This document shows positions 16,658 through 24,657 of a stretch of DNA of 64,000 nucleotides, one piece after another. The notes under the pieces are model-generated. The model was not told the origin of the DNA, searched no databases, and saw only the letters and a list, made by a program, of their open reading frames with translations. The stretch comes from Moanibacter sp965226025 (GTDB taxonomy: Bacteria; Verrucomicrobiota; Verrucomicrobiia; Opitutales; UBA2987), in contig CBDDCD010000002.1 in NCBI GenBank assembly GCA_965226025.1, positions 248,001-312,000 on the forward strand, given 5' to 3'. Numbering within the stretch: position 1 is the first letter of the stretch; every line of letters begins with the position of its first letter. The position numbers and the translations under genes are program-made.

Positions 16658-18009
16658 TTGGTCTTCACTTTCAGATATTGGGAAACACTTATCTTCAGCG
16701 CTTCCATGGCACCGTCCATCTTCTCAGAAAGGGCAGCTTCAACCAGGAGCCGGATTTTCGGCTCCGTCCCGGAATAGCGGATGAGGACGCGCCCCTCACC
16801 GGCCAGAGAAGCCTCGATCTGTGCGACCTCGTCTGCCAATTCCGGGATTTCCTGGAGCGGAACTTTCTCTTCGACCACCAGATTGCATTGTGCCTGCGGG
16901 TAGAGTTCTACAGCCCTTCGCAATTGGGAGAGGGGTTGTTTCCGTTCCAGGAGGATTTGGAGGACGCGAAGAACCGCGACTAGGCCGTCTCCTGTCGGGG
17001 CGAGATCACCCAACACAAAATGGCCCGATGACTCGCCGCCGAGAGCGAATCCGCCGTGCAGCATGGCCGCCATAACGTTGCGATCACCCACCGCTACTCG
17101 CTCGACGCACCCACCCTCCTTTGCCAGAGCCTTGTCCAAGCCAAGATTGCTGACTACCGTGGTGACGAGAGTCTTTCGCGGAAGTTTGTTCTTCCTCAAT
17201 GCATCGAATGCCAGGATTGCGAGTACCTCATCTCCGTCGAGCACGGAACCGGTCTCATCGCAGAGAACTACGCGATCGCCGTCGCCGTCATGGGAGATTC
17301 CCAAATCGGCGCCTTCCAGACGAACTCTCCGGGCTGAAACCTCCGGATATTCGCTGCCCACACCGACGTTTATCTTCTCTCCATCGGGGGTGTGGCCAAT
17401 TGGGACGATCTCGGCCCCGTAATTCCGCAGCACATCAGGAGTAGAGTGGACGGTAGCGCCGTGCGCAGTGTCGACCACGATCTTCCACCCACGAAGACAG
17501 TCGGGGGGGAGCAATGATCCGGCGAACTGGCGATACTTTTCGATCCAACTCAGGTCCTCGACGGTCGCCTCTCCCCTGGAGACATCCTCTCCGCTCTTCA
17601 CCTCGATAAGCTCCTCAATCCGAGCCTCGACCCGATCACCAATCTTGTGTCCTTGGGGAGAGAAGAACTTAATACCGTTATCTGTAAACGGATTGTGCGA
17701 AGCCGTCACGACGACGCCAAGGTCAGCCTTCAGCTCTCTCGTGCACATGGCCACAGCCGGAGTAGGCAAAACGCCGATTCTCACAACCCTGAATTCGGAA
17801 TCTGAGATTCCCTGAATAAATCTGCTCTCCAACTCGGGACCGGATCTTCGGCTGTCCCGTCCAATCACAATCGACCGCTCTCGATCAGGCACCGCTTCTT
17901 CGAGGTATCTTCGCAGCGCCCTCCCTAGGCTCTCGGAAAAATCGAGGTTCACCAAATCCCCGCCGAACTCGCCACGAATTCCGTCCGTCCCGAAGTAACG
18001 CCTACTCAT
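16654..18009 (-). CDS. glmM: Phosphoglucosamine mutase
   Basis: GlmM converts glucosamine-6-phosphate to glucosamine-1-phosphate, the step before UDP-GlcNAc, in the cytoplasm. The 451-residue protein has the usual length and starts MSRRYFGTDGIRGEFG. It carries the phosphoserine loop TASHNP (Ser104), the metal loop SHDGDGDRVVL and the C-terminal phosphate-binding RYSGTEPKIRLLVE. I chose the ATG at 18009 over one 33 bases upstream because it overlaps the trpD stop by four bases (ATGA) and begins the conserved domain. It forms an operon with trpD upstream and the TPR gene downstream. UDP-GlcNAc from this route can feed the bacillosamine genes at 55-59 kb. Confidence 0.96.
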   Translation of the reverse strand: MSRRYFGTDGIRGEFGGDLVNLDFSESLGRALRRYLEEAVPDRERSIVIGRDSRRSGPELESRFIQGISDSEFRVVRIGVLPTPAVAMCTRELKADLGVVVTASHNPFTDNGIKFFSPQGHKIGDRVEARIEELIEVKSGEDVSRGEATVEDLSWIEKYRQFAGSLLPPDCLRGWKIVVDTAHGATVHSTPDVLRNYGAEIVPIGHTPDGEKINVGVGSEYPEVSARRVRLEGADLGISHDGDGDRVVLCDETGSVLDGDEVLAILAFDALRKNKLPRKTLVTTVVSNLGLDKALAKEGGCVERVAVGDRNVMAAMLHGGFALGGESSGHFVLGDLAPTGDGLVAVLRVLQILLERKQPLSQLRRAVELYPQAQCNLVVEEKVPLQEIPELADEVAQIEASLAGEGRVLIRYSGTEPKIRLLVEAALSEKMDGAMEALKISVSQYLKVKTK

Positions 18010-19043
18010 CCCGCATAGAATTCCCGGGCGCGTTCCAGCCACTCCTTGACAGCGCCACCGAGGAGCAATTCCCGGGCTCTCTCAATTCCGTCGGATCGTC
18101 CCGCAATGAGGAAGGCCGTTCCGGCATTCAACACGATTGTGTCGATGAGGCCGGCGGGAGCCGAACCCAGGATTATCCGCTCGAGCAGCTGAGCATTCTC
18201 CTCCCCACTGCCTCCCGTTAGGTCGCTCGCAGAACAACGAGAGAAGCCTTGGGATTCCGGGCTCCAATATCCATCGATGTCTCGCAGCTCACCAAATCCG
18301 GCAACGCGGTTCTCGCCGGCGCAGGACAGTTCATCCATCCCTTTTCCATCCGGCAGTTTCCCATGTATTACAATCCCGCTCCGCAAGCCAAGAGATTCAT
18401 GCGATTCGGCAAGTGGTTCGACCCACTCTTCGGCGAAAACGCCTGTCATCTGTCTGGCGGGACGAGACGGATTAATGAGCGGTCCGAGGATGTTGAAGAT
18501 CGTGCGCTTACCCTGCGCCGCAAGCTCGCGTCGAACCGGCATAATCGCTTTGAAGGCGGGATGGAAGGCAGGAGCGAAGAAAAAGCAGAAATTGAGTTCC
18601 AGGACTGACTGTCGAATTCTCTCCGGTTCTGCCTCCACTCCTATACCCAGCGCCTCGAGGAGGTCGGCACTTCCACTCTTCGAAGTGATAGATCGATTTC
18701 CGTGCTTAAGAACCGGAATTCCTCCCGCCGCGAGGACAAAAGCAGCTGTCGTAGAAATATTGAAACTCCCGGAATCGTCACCACCTGTCCCAACCACATC
18801 CAACGCCTTCTCGGCGAAATCGGAGAGGCCCGGATCGACCGCTAATTCCCGAAAAGCGGCCGCAAAAGAGGCAACTTCGGCAGGGGTCTCTCCCTTATCG
18901 GCCAAAGCGACGAGAAAGTCGCCCGCTGTGTTATCATCAATATCCCCTGAAGCGAGCATTCGCGAGGCCGCTTCAGCCTCACTGCCGGCGAGATCATTTC
19001 CCAGCTTGAGTTTATTCGTAAGATCCTTCAGATCCTCGGTCAT
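18006..19043 (-). CDS. trpD: Anthranilate phosphoribosyltransferase
   Basis: TrpD joins anthranilate and phosphoribosyl pyrophosphate in the second step of tryptophan synthesis. The 345-residue protein has the family's glycine-rich phosphate motif VVGTGGDDSGSFNIST, then VLKHGNRSITSKSGSADLLEALG (cited in part), and FNILGPLINPSRP. It has the standard length, with a small N-terminal helical domain and the large nucleoside-phosphorylase-like domain. It is the first gene of an operon with glmM, which it overlaps by four bases, an unusual pairing because no other trp gene is nearby. Confidence 0.95.
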   Translation of the reverse strand: MTEDLKDLTNKLKLGNDLAGSEAEAASRMLASGDIDDNTAGDFLVALADKGETPAEVASFAAAFRELAVDPGLSDFAEKALDVVGTGGDDSGSFNISTTAAFVLAAGGIPVLKHGNRSITSKSGSADLLEALGIGVEAEPERIRQSVLELNFCFFFAPAFHPAFKAIMPVRRELAAQGKRTIFNILGPLINPSRPARQMTGVFAEEWVEPLAESHESLGLRSGIVIHGKLPDGKGMDELSCAGENRVAGFGELRDIDGYWSPESQGFSRCSASDLTGGSGEENAQLLERIILGSAPAGLIDTIVLNAGTAFLIAGRSDGIERARELLLGGAVKEWLERAREFYAG

Positions 19044-19164
19044 CCCCTTACCCCTCCAGATCCAGATTACTCGACCAATTGAGAAGATGGCAAGCGATGA
19101 AGAAACTCAACCCGGTAAATCGGAACTTCGCGAAGATCGCGGATTCCTTCGAGTGGGATAGCTC

Positions 19165-20301
19165 ATGCGTTCGGCCAGTCTCGTAGCGTTGGTGGTTTGC
19201 GGTGCCGTAGGCTTTCCCGTGAACAGCCTGTTTAGCGTGTCCGGAGCTCTCCCGGCCTCACGCCGGGGTGGCGTTGAGTATGAAACCAGGTTGGGCGATT
19301 TACAATTCATACCCCTTACTCGGGCCTTCCTTGCGGCAGGCGACAACTCGACTGCAAGGGAGAAGGGTGTATCCCAATTGGAAGAGCCTCAAAGTCACGG
19401 ACTAGACTTTGGGAATGGGGAGGCAATTGTCCTGGGGCTGATCGAAGGAATTACGGAATTTCTCCCAATTTCGTCGACCGGACATCTCATCCTTGCGAAT
19501 CACCTACTTGGCCTCGCATCCCCCAAGACCAACCCGCCGACCCAGAACCACGATAATGCGCATCAGCAAGTGGACCCTACTTTGATCGGAGAGGCCCTCG
19601 ATGCTTACATTATCGTGATTCAATTTGGAGCAATTGCCGCCGTCGCCCTACTCTACTGGCAGCCTATCAAAGCTATCATTCTTGGGCTCCTCGGGGGCGA
19701 CAAAGAGGGCCTGTTTCTCGCCCGAAATCTGGCACTTGCCTTTATTCCGGCAGCCGTAGTTGGACTTGCAATTCACGATGCTATCTCTTCCTATCTGTTC
19801 AATCTTCCCTCGGTAATCTTGGCCCTGTTCGTGGGAGGAATCCTTATGTTGTGGGTGGAAAAATGGAGGAAAAGTCGATACGGGCCAAACCAATCTAGAG
19901 GTTCACGGATCGGACCCGATCTGCATCAACTCTCCCCCCGACAGTCGCTCTTGATTGGAATTTTTCAGTGTGCCGCCCTGTGGCCTGGGACCAGCCGTTC
20001 AATGATTACAATTATTGGGGGCTACGCGGTCGGGTTAAGTCCACGACGCGCCGCGGAGTTCAGCTTCCTGCTGGGGTTACCCACGCTCAGCGCAGCGGCC
20101 CTCTACAAGATGCTAAAGTCCGGTCCTGAAATGTACTCAGTCCTAGGTTGGGTTCCCGTTCTTCTAGGAATGGCGGTGGCCGCAATCTCCGCCGCTCTAG
20201 CGGTAAAATGGATGGTCTCCTATCTCACCCGTCACGGTCTCGCTCTCTTTGCCTGCTACCGAATCGTCCTGGCGCTGTCTCTGGCGACCACCATTATCTA
20301 G
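19165..20301 (+). CDS. uppP: Undecaprenyl-diphosphatase
   Basis: UppP (BacA) removes a phosphate from undecaprenyl diphosphate in the inner membrane to recycle the carrier for cell wall and glycan synthesis. The catalytic motifs are clear: GLIEGITEFLPISSTGHL (acidic residues 94 and 98) and PGTSRSM, with eight or so membrane helices. At 378 residues it is longer than the usual 265-290. The extra 85 N-terminal residues begin like a signal peptide (MRSASLVALVVCGAVG). A TTG at 19378, preceded by a GAAGGG box, would give a near-standard N-terminus, so the extension may not be translated. Confidence 0.93.
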   Translation: MRSASLVALVVCGAVGFPVNSLFSVSGALPASRRGGVEYETRLGDLQFIPLTRAFLAAGDNSTAREKGVSQLEEPQSHGLDFGNGEAIVLGLIEGITEFLPISSTGHLILANHLLGLASPKTNPPTQNHDNAHQQVDPTLIGEALDAYIIVIQFGAIAAVALLYWQPIKAIILGLLGGDKEGLFLARNLALAFIPAAVVGLAIHDAISSYLFNLPSVILALFVGGILMLWVEKWRKSRYGPNQSRGSRIGPDLHQLSPRQSLLIGIFQCAALWPGTSRSMITIIGGYAVGLSPRRAAEFSFLLGLPTLSAAALYKMLKSGPEMYSVLGWVPVLLGMAVAAISAALAVKWMVSYLTRHGLALFACYRIVLALSLATTII

Positions 20302-20427
20302 AATCTGTTCGACCGATTCCCAGCAGTCCAAATCATATCTTGACGCACGAAGAACCCAACCTACAATAACCCCCCTCTTTTTCTCACTGGCTTCAAAGAA
20401 ACCAACATCGCAGAAAACGGAGAACTC

Positions 20428-20607
20428 ATGGCAGTTCCGAAAAGAAAGCATTCAAAACAGAGAAGCCGAAAACGGCGGGGAGCCAATCGTTTCCGTGCTC
20501 CGCAGCTGTCGAAGGATCCAACGGACGGCACTTTCTTTCGGCCTCACAGGGTAAATCCCGCCAACGGAATGTACCGAGGCCGGCAAGTTCTTGATTTGGA
20601 GGTATAG
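20428..20607 (+). CDS. rpmF: 50S ribosomal protein L32
   Basis: A 59-residue basic ribosomal protein of the large subunit. It begins MAVPKRKHSKQRSRKRRGAN, the hallmark of L32, and ends with RPHRVNPANGMYRGRQVLD. It lacks the Cys pairs of zinc-binding L32 forms. It lies directly before plsX, the classic rpmF-plsX order that ties ribosome and phospholipid synthesis. The ATG is preceded by GGAGAACTC, with a good ribosome-binding site (GGAG) six bases upstream. Confidence 0.95.
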   Translation: MAVPKRKHSKQRSRKRRGANRFRAPQLSKDPTDGTFFRPHRVNPANGMYRGRQVLDLEV

Positions 20608-20784
20608 TTTGGCCCCGGATTCTCTCTACCCGATCCTGTTTCGAACAACCGAATCTCTGAGAGCCCGCTCGTAAACAACGCCTTCGCGAGCCGTCTTGGT
20701 GGATATCTAATCGCGCGGCAAACGGTCAGATCCGGATCCGCATTCCGTCTTCACGGGACCTAAGCTCAATTACTCGGAAAGCAG

Positions 20785-21861
20785 ATGGGCCAATTTCAGG
20801 GTGAAGGGAAAATTGCGGTCGATGCGATGGGCGCGGACTTGGGCACGGCTGAGGTTGTTCGTGCCGTCGCCCTGGCCCTTGAGAAATTGGAGGATATTGA
20901 AGGAATAGTACTGGTCGGGAAAAAGCGTCTTCTGGAGCGACTGCTCAAAGTGGCCAAGCTGGCAGGAGAACCCCGTGTCAGCATTTATCCGGCGTCTGAG
21001 GTCGTTGGAATGGACGAGAAGCCGGTTCAGAGCATGAAAAGCAAGAGGGATGCCTCGATGTTTCGGGCTATCGAACTGGTTAAGGAAGGAGTTTGCCAAG
21101 CCGTTGTAAGCTGTGGAAATACGGGCAGCCTGGTGGCCAGCAGCACCATAAAACTGAGGCCTCTGAAAGGGGTGGAACGTGCCGCCATTGCCGAGCCCAT
21201 GCCCGCTAAGGACCAGCATTTTGTCCTCATCGATGCAGGCGCAAATCCTACCGCAAAGCCGAACCATCTGGTCCACAATGCGATTCTTGGGAAGCACTAC
21301 GCGCGGGTGATTCTGGGGAAAGCCAACCCCCGTATTGGCCTTCTGAGCAACGGAACCGAGGAGGGAAAGGGAAATGAACTTACCCTTGCCACCCACAAGC
21401 TGATGAAAAAGATCGCATCCCTCATCGATTATCGCGGCCTCATTGAGGGACTTGATGTTTTCAGCAATAAGGTAGACGTTATCGTCTGTGATGGGTTTAC
21501 GGGCAACGTCGTTCTGAAGTCATGCGAGTCCCTCGTTCTCTCGATGAAAGACTTCTTTCGGGAAGAGATAAACAAGAATCCAATCCGACTCACCGGGGCC
21601 CTTCTCTCAAAGGGTGTCTATCGCAACTTACACGACCAGCTGAGCCCGGACCAGTACGGAGGAGCCCCTCTGCTGGGACTGGGTGGCCATGTCCTCAAGG
21701 CTCATGGTTCGAGCAATAAATTTGCCATAATGAACGCCATTCGCGCCGCTAAGAAAATTGTCGACAACGAGATGAATGCCCAGGCTCTGAAGGACATTGA
21801 GCGGGCCAACAAGCTCATTCAAGAGGATGAATTGAGTGCCCCTTCCGGTTTGAACCAGTGA
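20785..21861 (+). CDS. plsX: Phosphate acyltransferase PlsX
   Basis: PlsX makes acyl-phosphate from acyl-ACP and phosphate at the membrane surface, the first step of phospholipid synthesis by the PlsX/PlsY route. The 358-residue protein has the family start KIAVDAMGADLGTAEVVRA, then VGMDEKPVQSMKSKRDASM, AVVSCGNTGSLVA, VLIDAGANP, and the end region DGFTGNVVLKSCESL and GGAPLLGLGG. Length and order are standard. It follows rpmF. There is a gap of 177 bases between them; no fabH follows here, unlike many bacteria. Confidence 0.97.
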   Translation: MGQFQGEGKIAVDAMGADLGTAEVVRAVALALEKLEDIEGIVLVGKKRLLERLLKVAKLAGEPRVSIYPASEVVGMDEKPVQSMKSKRDASMFRAIELVKEGVCQAVVSCGNTGSLVASSTIKLRPLKGVERAAIAEPMPAKDQHFVLIDAGANPTAKPNHLVHNAILGKHYARVILGKANPRIGLLSNGTEEGKGNELTLATHKLMKKIASLIDYRGLIEGLDVFSNKVDVIVCDGFTGNVVLKSCESLVLSMKDFFREEINKNPIRLTGALLSKGVYRNLHDQLSPDQYGGAPLLGLGGHVLKAHGSSNKFAIMNAIRAAKKIVDNEMNAQALKDIERANKLIQEDELSAPSGLNQ

Positions 21862-21983
21862 GCAACAGACCGGTTGCACGGAGGAACGCGATTCGACTGA
21901 TGGAACAAAGTGCGTTGTCCATCCTCAAATATCATGATGTTAGCTTGTCGGGCCGGATGGTCACGATCAGTGCAATTTTTTAG

Positions 21984-23216
21984 ATGGAAGTGAGAATCAT
22001 ACTTCCCGTTTTCCTCCTATTCAACATGGCGGCGCCGCTGGCGCTTGAGGCTGGGCTGCCATTCTTCGGAAAAAAGCGAACGCAGAGCGAGGCGATCGCG
22101 ATTCAGAATGAGAAAGCGGACGCAGCAATGAAACTGGCGCTCTCCGCACTCGAACAAGGCAAGGAGAGGGCCGCGCTCTCCAAGTTTAAGACCGTCTACA
22201 AAAAGTACCCCAGCTCGATTCACGCCCCCGACGCTCTCTACCGCTCGGCCAAGATATACTTCGAAAAGCGAAAATGGAAAAAGTCCTTCGAGAACTACTA
22301 CAGAATCATACGCAGCTACCCCGAATTTGAGCAGTATGGCGATGTCCTGACTGAGCAATTCGAGATTGCCAGCGCCTTGATGGCCAAGAAGACCTCGCGC
22401 TATTTCGGCGTCATTCCCTATCGGAACTACGACCAGGCGGCAAGATACTTTGAGGTGATAGTGGGCAGCGCTCCATACAGCGAGTATGCTCCACTGGCTC
22501 TGATGAACACCACTCTGATCTACGCCAAACTGGGCAAGACGCTGGAGAGGATCATAACTCTGAACCGGCTGATCGAGACATATCCCAAAAGCATGCTGGC
22601 CCCGGATGCCTACCTCGATCTGGCCGAATCCTTTGCCAAACTCATGGATGGCCCCCAGTACGACCAGGGTTCGACCCGGGAGGCGATGAAATATTTCGAG
22701 GATTTTCTCATTCTCTTCCCGGATAGTCCCGAGCTCGCGGTGGGCGAGGAGGGACTCCGGCGCATGCAGGAGACCTACGCCAAGAGTAAGCTGGTTATGG
22801 GGGAATTCTACTACAAGAAGCGCCGAAACTACGTTGCGGCAGAAGTGTTTTTCAGCCAGGCCATCGATGTAGCGCCGAATTCGGTCTCGGCCAAAAAAGC
22901 TCAAGACTATCGATCCGTCATCGAGACAATACCGGAAGAGGAGAGGACGGGTCGAATTGCAGGCAAGGCGCCTCGCACCAAGAGAAAGGGCCGATTCGGA
23001 CTCATCGCCAGAAAGGGAAGGAAGGAAGCGGAAATCGCGACGGAGGCCAACCAGACTCTGGACCCATCCGCGGAAGAGGCGCCCGACGCAGTTGAGGTCG
23101 CCGAGATCTCAGGCAGCGAAGATGACGAGCTCAAGAAAGACCGAAAAAGTATCAATAAAACCCTTACTTTCTGGAGGCGGGGCCGAAATCGAGAAAAGGC
23201 AACTCCTCAGAAATAG
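21984..23216 (+). CDS. BamD-like outer-membrane assembly TPR protein
   Basis: A 410-residue exported protein with a signal peptide (MEVRIILPVFLLFNMAAPLA). From about residue 60 to 310 it has TPR-like repeats in the BamD/YfiO style, such as KYPSSIHAPDALYRSAKIYF and RSYPEFEQYGDVL, with the family's FGVIPYRNYDQAARYFEVIV stretch. BamD works in the periplasm on beta-barrel insertion; no clear lipobox Cys is seen after the signal, so lipid anchoring is uncertain. The C-terminal 100 residues are charged and low in structure. The next gene, LptE-like, overlaps its end, and both concern the outer membrane. Confidence 0.8.
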   Translation: MEVRIILPVFLLFNMAAPLALEAGLPFFGKKRTQSEAIAIQNEKADAAMKLALSALEQGKERAALSKFKTVYKKYPSSIHAPDALYRSAKIYFEKRKWKKSFENYYRIIRSYPEFEQYGDVLTEQFEIASALMAKKTSRYFGVIPYRNYDQAARYFEVIVGSAPYSEYAPLALMNTTLIYAKLGKTLERIITLNRLIETYPKSMLAPDAYLDLAESFAKLMDGPQYDQGSTREAMKYFEDFLILFPDSPELAVGEEGLRRMQETYAKSKLVMGEFYYKKRRNYVAAEVFFSQAIDVAPNSVSAKKAQDYRSVIETIPEEERTGRIAGKAPRTKRKGRFGLIARKGRKEAEIATEANQTLDPSAEEAPDAVEVAEISGSEDDELKKDRKSINKTLTFWRRGRNREKATPQK

Positions 23217-23763
23217 GGTCAGCCGGATAGGAGCCAAGGGGATTCCTCGCCTCAATTGCGCCAAGGCTATTCCCCTCTCCCTTTTCGCGATTCTCACTTT
23301 GGTCAACGGCTGTGCCCACTACCACCTGGGTAGTCCGGCCGATCTGCCCTTCCAATCCCTTCACATCAAGCTGGTCGAGAACCGCTCTTCTCTCCCCCAG
23401 GCTCCCGCTCTTTTTACCCAGAACCTGATCGAAGCGTTTCTGAGGGACGGTAGGGTGCTGGTAACATCCGAGAGGGAGGCGGATGCCCTCCTTGCAGTCA
23501 CGCTCCAGCAAGTGACTCGACGTCTCTCCTCGACCCAGGGAAACGATACTCTCCGCGGTCGCTCCTTTGCCCTTTCCCTTCGAGCTACTGCCACGTTGAC
23601 GGAGGCTCGCAGCGGTCGAACCCTATTCGAATCCCGGGAATTCACCGTTTCAGAAGAGACCTTGGCAGACGATGGCTTGCAACCGGCAGAATACCAATCC
23701 ATACCGATTCTCGCCCGTGACCTCGCTCGCAAGATCAAAGACTCGATTGTCAATCCATGGTAG
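23122..23763 (+). CDS. LptE-like outer-membrane lipoprotein
   Basis: The core is a short lipoprotein: a hydrophobic stretch LSLFAILTLVNGC with a lipobox Cys, then SPADLPFQSLHIKLVENRSS, a pattern of LptE proteins that help LptD place lipopolysaccharide in the outer membrane. The rest (LFTQNLIEAFLRDGRVLVTS, then alternating beta strands to the end) agrees with the LptE fold. The start is uncertain: no ATG, GTG or TTG lies close before the signal, and the nearest in-frame ATG, at 23122, is 95 bases inside the BamD-like gene and would add a long basic leader. A rare start codon near 23220 is possible. It overlaps rpe by seven bases. Confidence 0.68.
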   Translation: MTSSRKTEKVSIKPLLSGGGAEIEKRQLLRNRVSRIGAKGIPRLNCAKAIPLSLFAILTLVNGCAHYHLGSPADLPFQSLHIKLVENRSSLPQAPALFTQNLIEAFLRDGRVLVTSEREADALLAVTLQQVTRRLSSTQGNDTLRGRSFALSLRATATLTEARSGRTLFESREFTVSEETLADDGLQPAEYQSIPILARDLARKIKDSIVNPW

Positions 23764-24455
23764 AGAGCACCCAAACTTCTCGAATCCTTGAGACCTTGGG
23801 GGAAAATCAAGTCGTTCTCGCGCCGTCGATTCTGGCGGGCAGACATTCGAATCTGGAAGAGAGCGCTCGACTCATAGAGGAGGCACGCCTCTCCTGGGTC
23901 CATTTCGACATTATGGACGGCCATTTCGTCCCCAATATCACTTTCGGTCCTCAGACTATCCAAGACCTCCGTGAGATGACCCGTCTGTTTTTCGACACCC
24001 ATCTCATGCTCGATCAGCCTCACCTTCATGTGGAGGCATTTGCAAAGGCGGGAGCCAACCTGATCAGCATCCATGTGGAGCCATCCTACCCCGTTCAGGA
24101 GACCCTCAGCCATATTCGCGAATTGGGTTGCAGTCGGGGAATCGTTGTCAACCCCGACACCTCACCAGAGAAACTCCTGCCCTTCCTCGATCAGGTCGAC
24201 TTGGTCTTGGTGATGACGGTTGAGCCCGGATTTGGAGGACAGGCATTCAGGGAAGAGGCGGTCGGAAAAATTGGAGTGATCAACGAATGGAGGTGTGAGC
24301 GAGGACTGTGTTTTCGGATCGAAGTTGACGGGGGAATCAACCTGGAAACGGCTCGCCTCTGCCGGGAGCATGGCTGCGACACCTTCGTAGCCGGTACCGC
24401 CTTCTTCAAATCCGAGAATCGGCTCTCTTTCGCCAGAGAGATTGAGGGCCTCTAG
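23757..24455 (+). CDS. rpe: Ribulose-phosphate 3-epimerase
   Basis: Rpe interconverts ribulose-5-phosphate and xylulose-5-phosphate in the pentose phosphate pathway. The 232-residue TIM-barrel protein has APSILAG, the metal-binding WVHFDIMDGHFVPNITFG, then HLMLDQPHLHV, VMTVEPGFGGQAF and IEVDGGINLET in the right order. The first 20 residues before VLAPSI are longer than usual, so the start may lie slightly later. It overlaps the LptE-like gene by seven bases and ends at TAG inside a partial palindromic repeat. Confidence 0.96.
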   Translation: MVESTQTSRILETLGENQVVLAPSILAGRHSNLEESARLIEEARLSWVHFDIMDGHFVPNITFGPQTIQDLREMTRLFFDTHLMLDQPHLHVEAFAKAGANLISIHVEPSYPVQETLSHIRELGCSRGIVVNPDTSPEKLLPFLDQVDLVLVMTVEPGFGGQAFREEAVGKIGVINEWRCERGLCFRIEVDGGINLETARLCREHGCDTFVAGTAFFKSENRLSFAREIEGL

Positions 24456-24497
24456 GAATCTGTCGGGATCTCCAGGATTGGGGTTTTAGAAGCCAAT
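24451..24497. repeat. Partial copy of the dispersed palindromic repeat
   Basis: On the minus strand this reads GATTGGCTTC... and ends CCCGACAGATTCCTAG, matching the second half of the full repeats at 26621, 38913 and 63586. It includes the rpe stop codon. The first arm is missing or decayed. Confidence 0.45.
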
Positions 24498-24657
24498 CTA
24501 TTTTCTATGGGGGGCCTGCGGGTTAAGGGGCGAGCGCACGGGTCGTATCTTCTTCACATGGAGGGCGATGCGTGGGACCCTTTTCAATCTCCCTGGGTTC
24601 CCAAATGCTTTGTCGCTGGACGCAATCCAAAGGACCGGCATGGATCAGGAATAGGTA

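Noticed and set aside
18277..19161. Plus-strand frame of 294 codons opposite trpD
   Set aside because: Ser/Arg/Pro-rich shadow of trpD without a domain.
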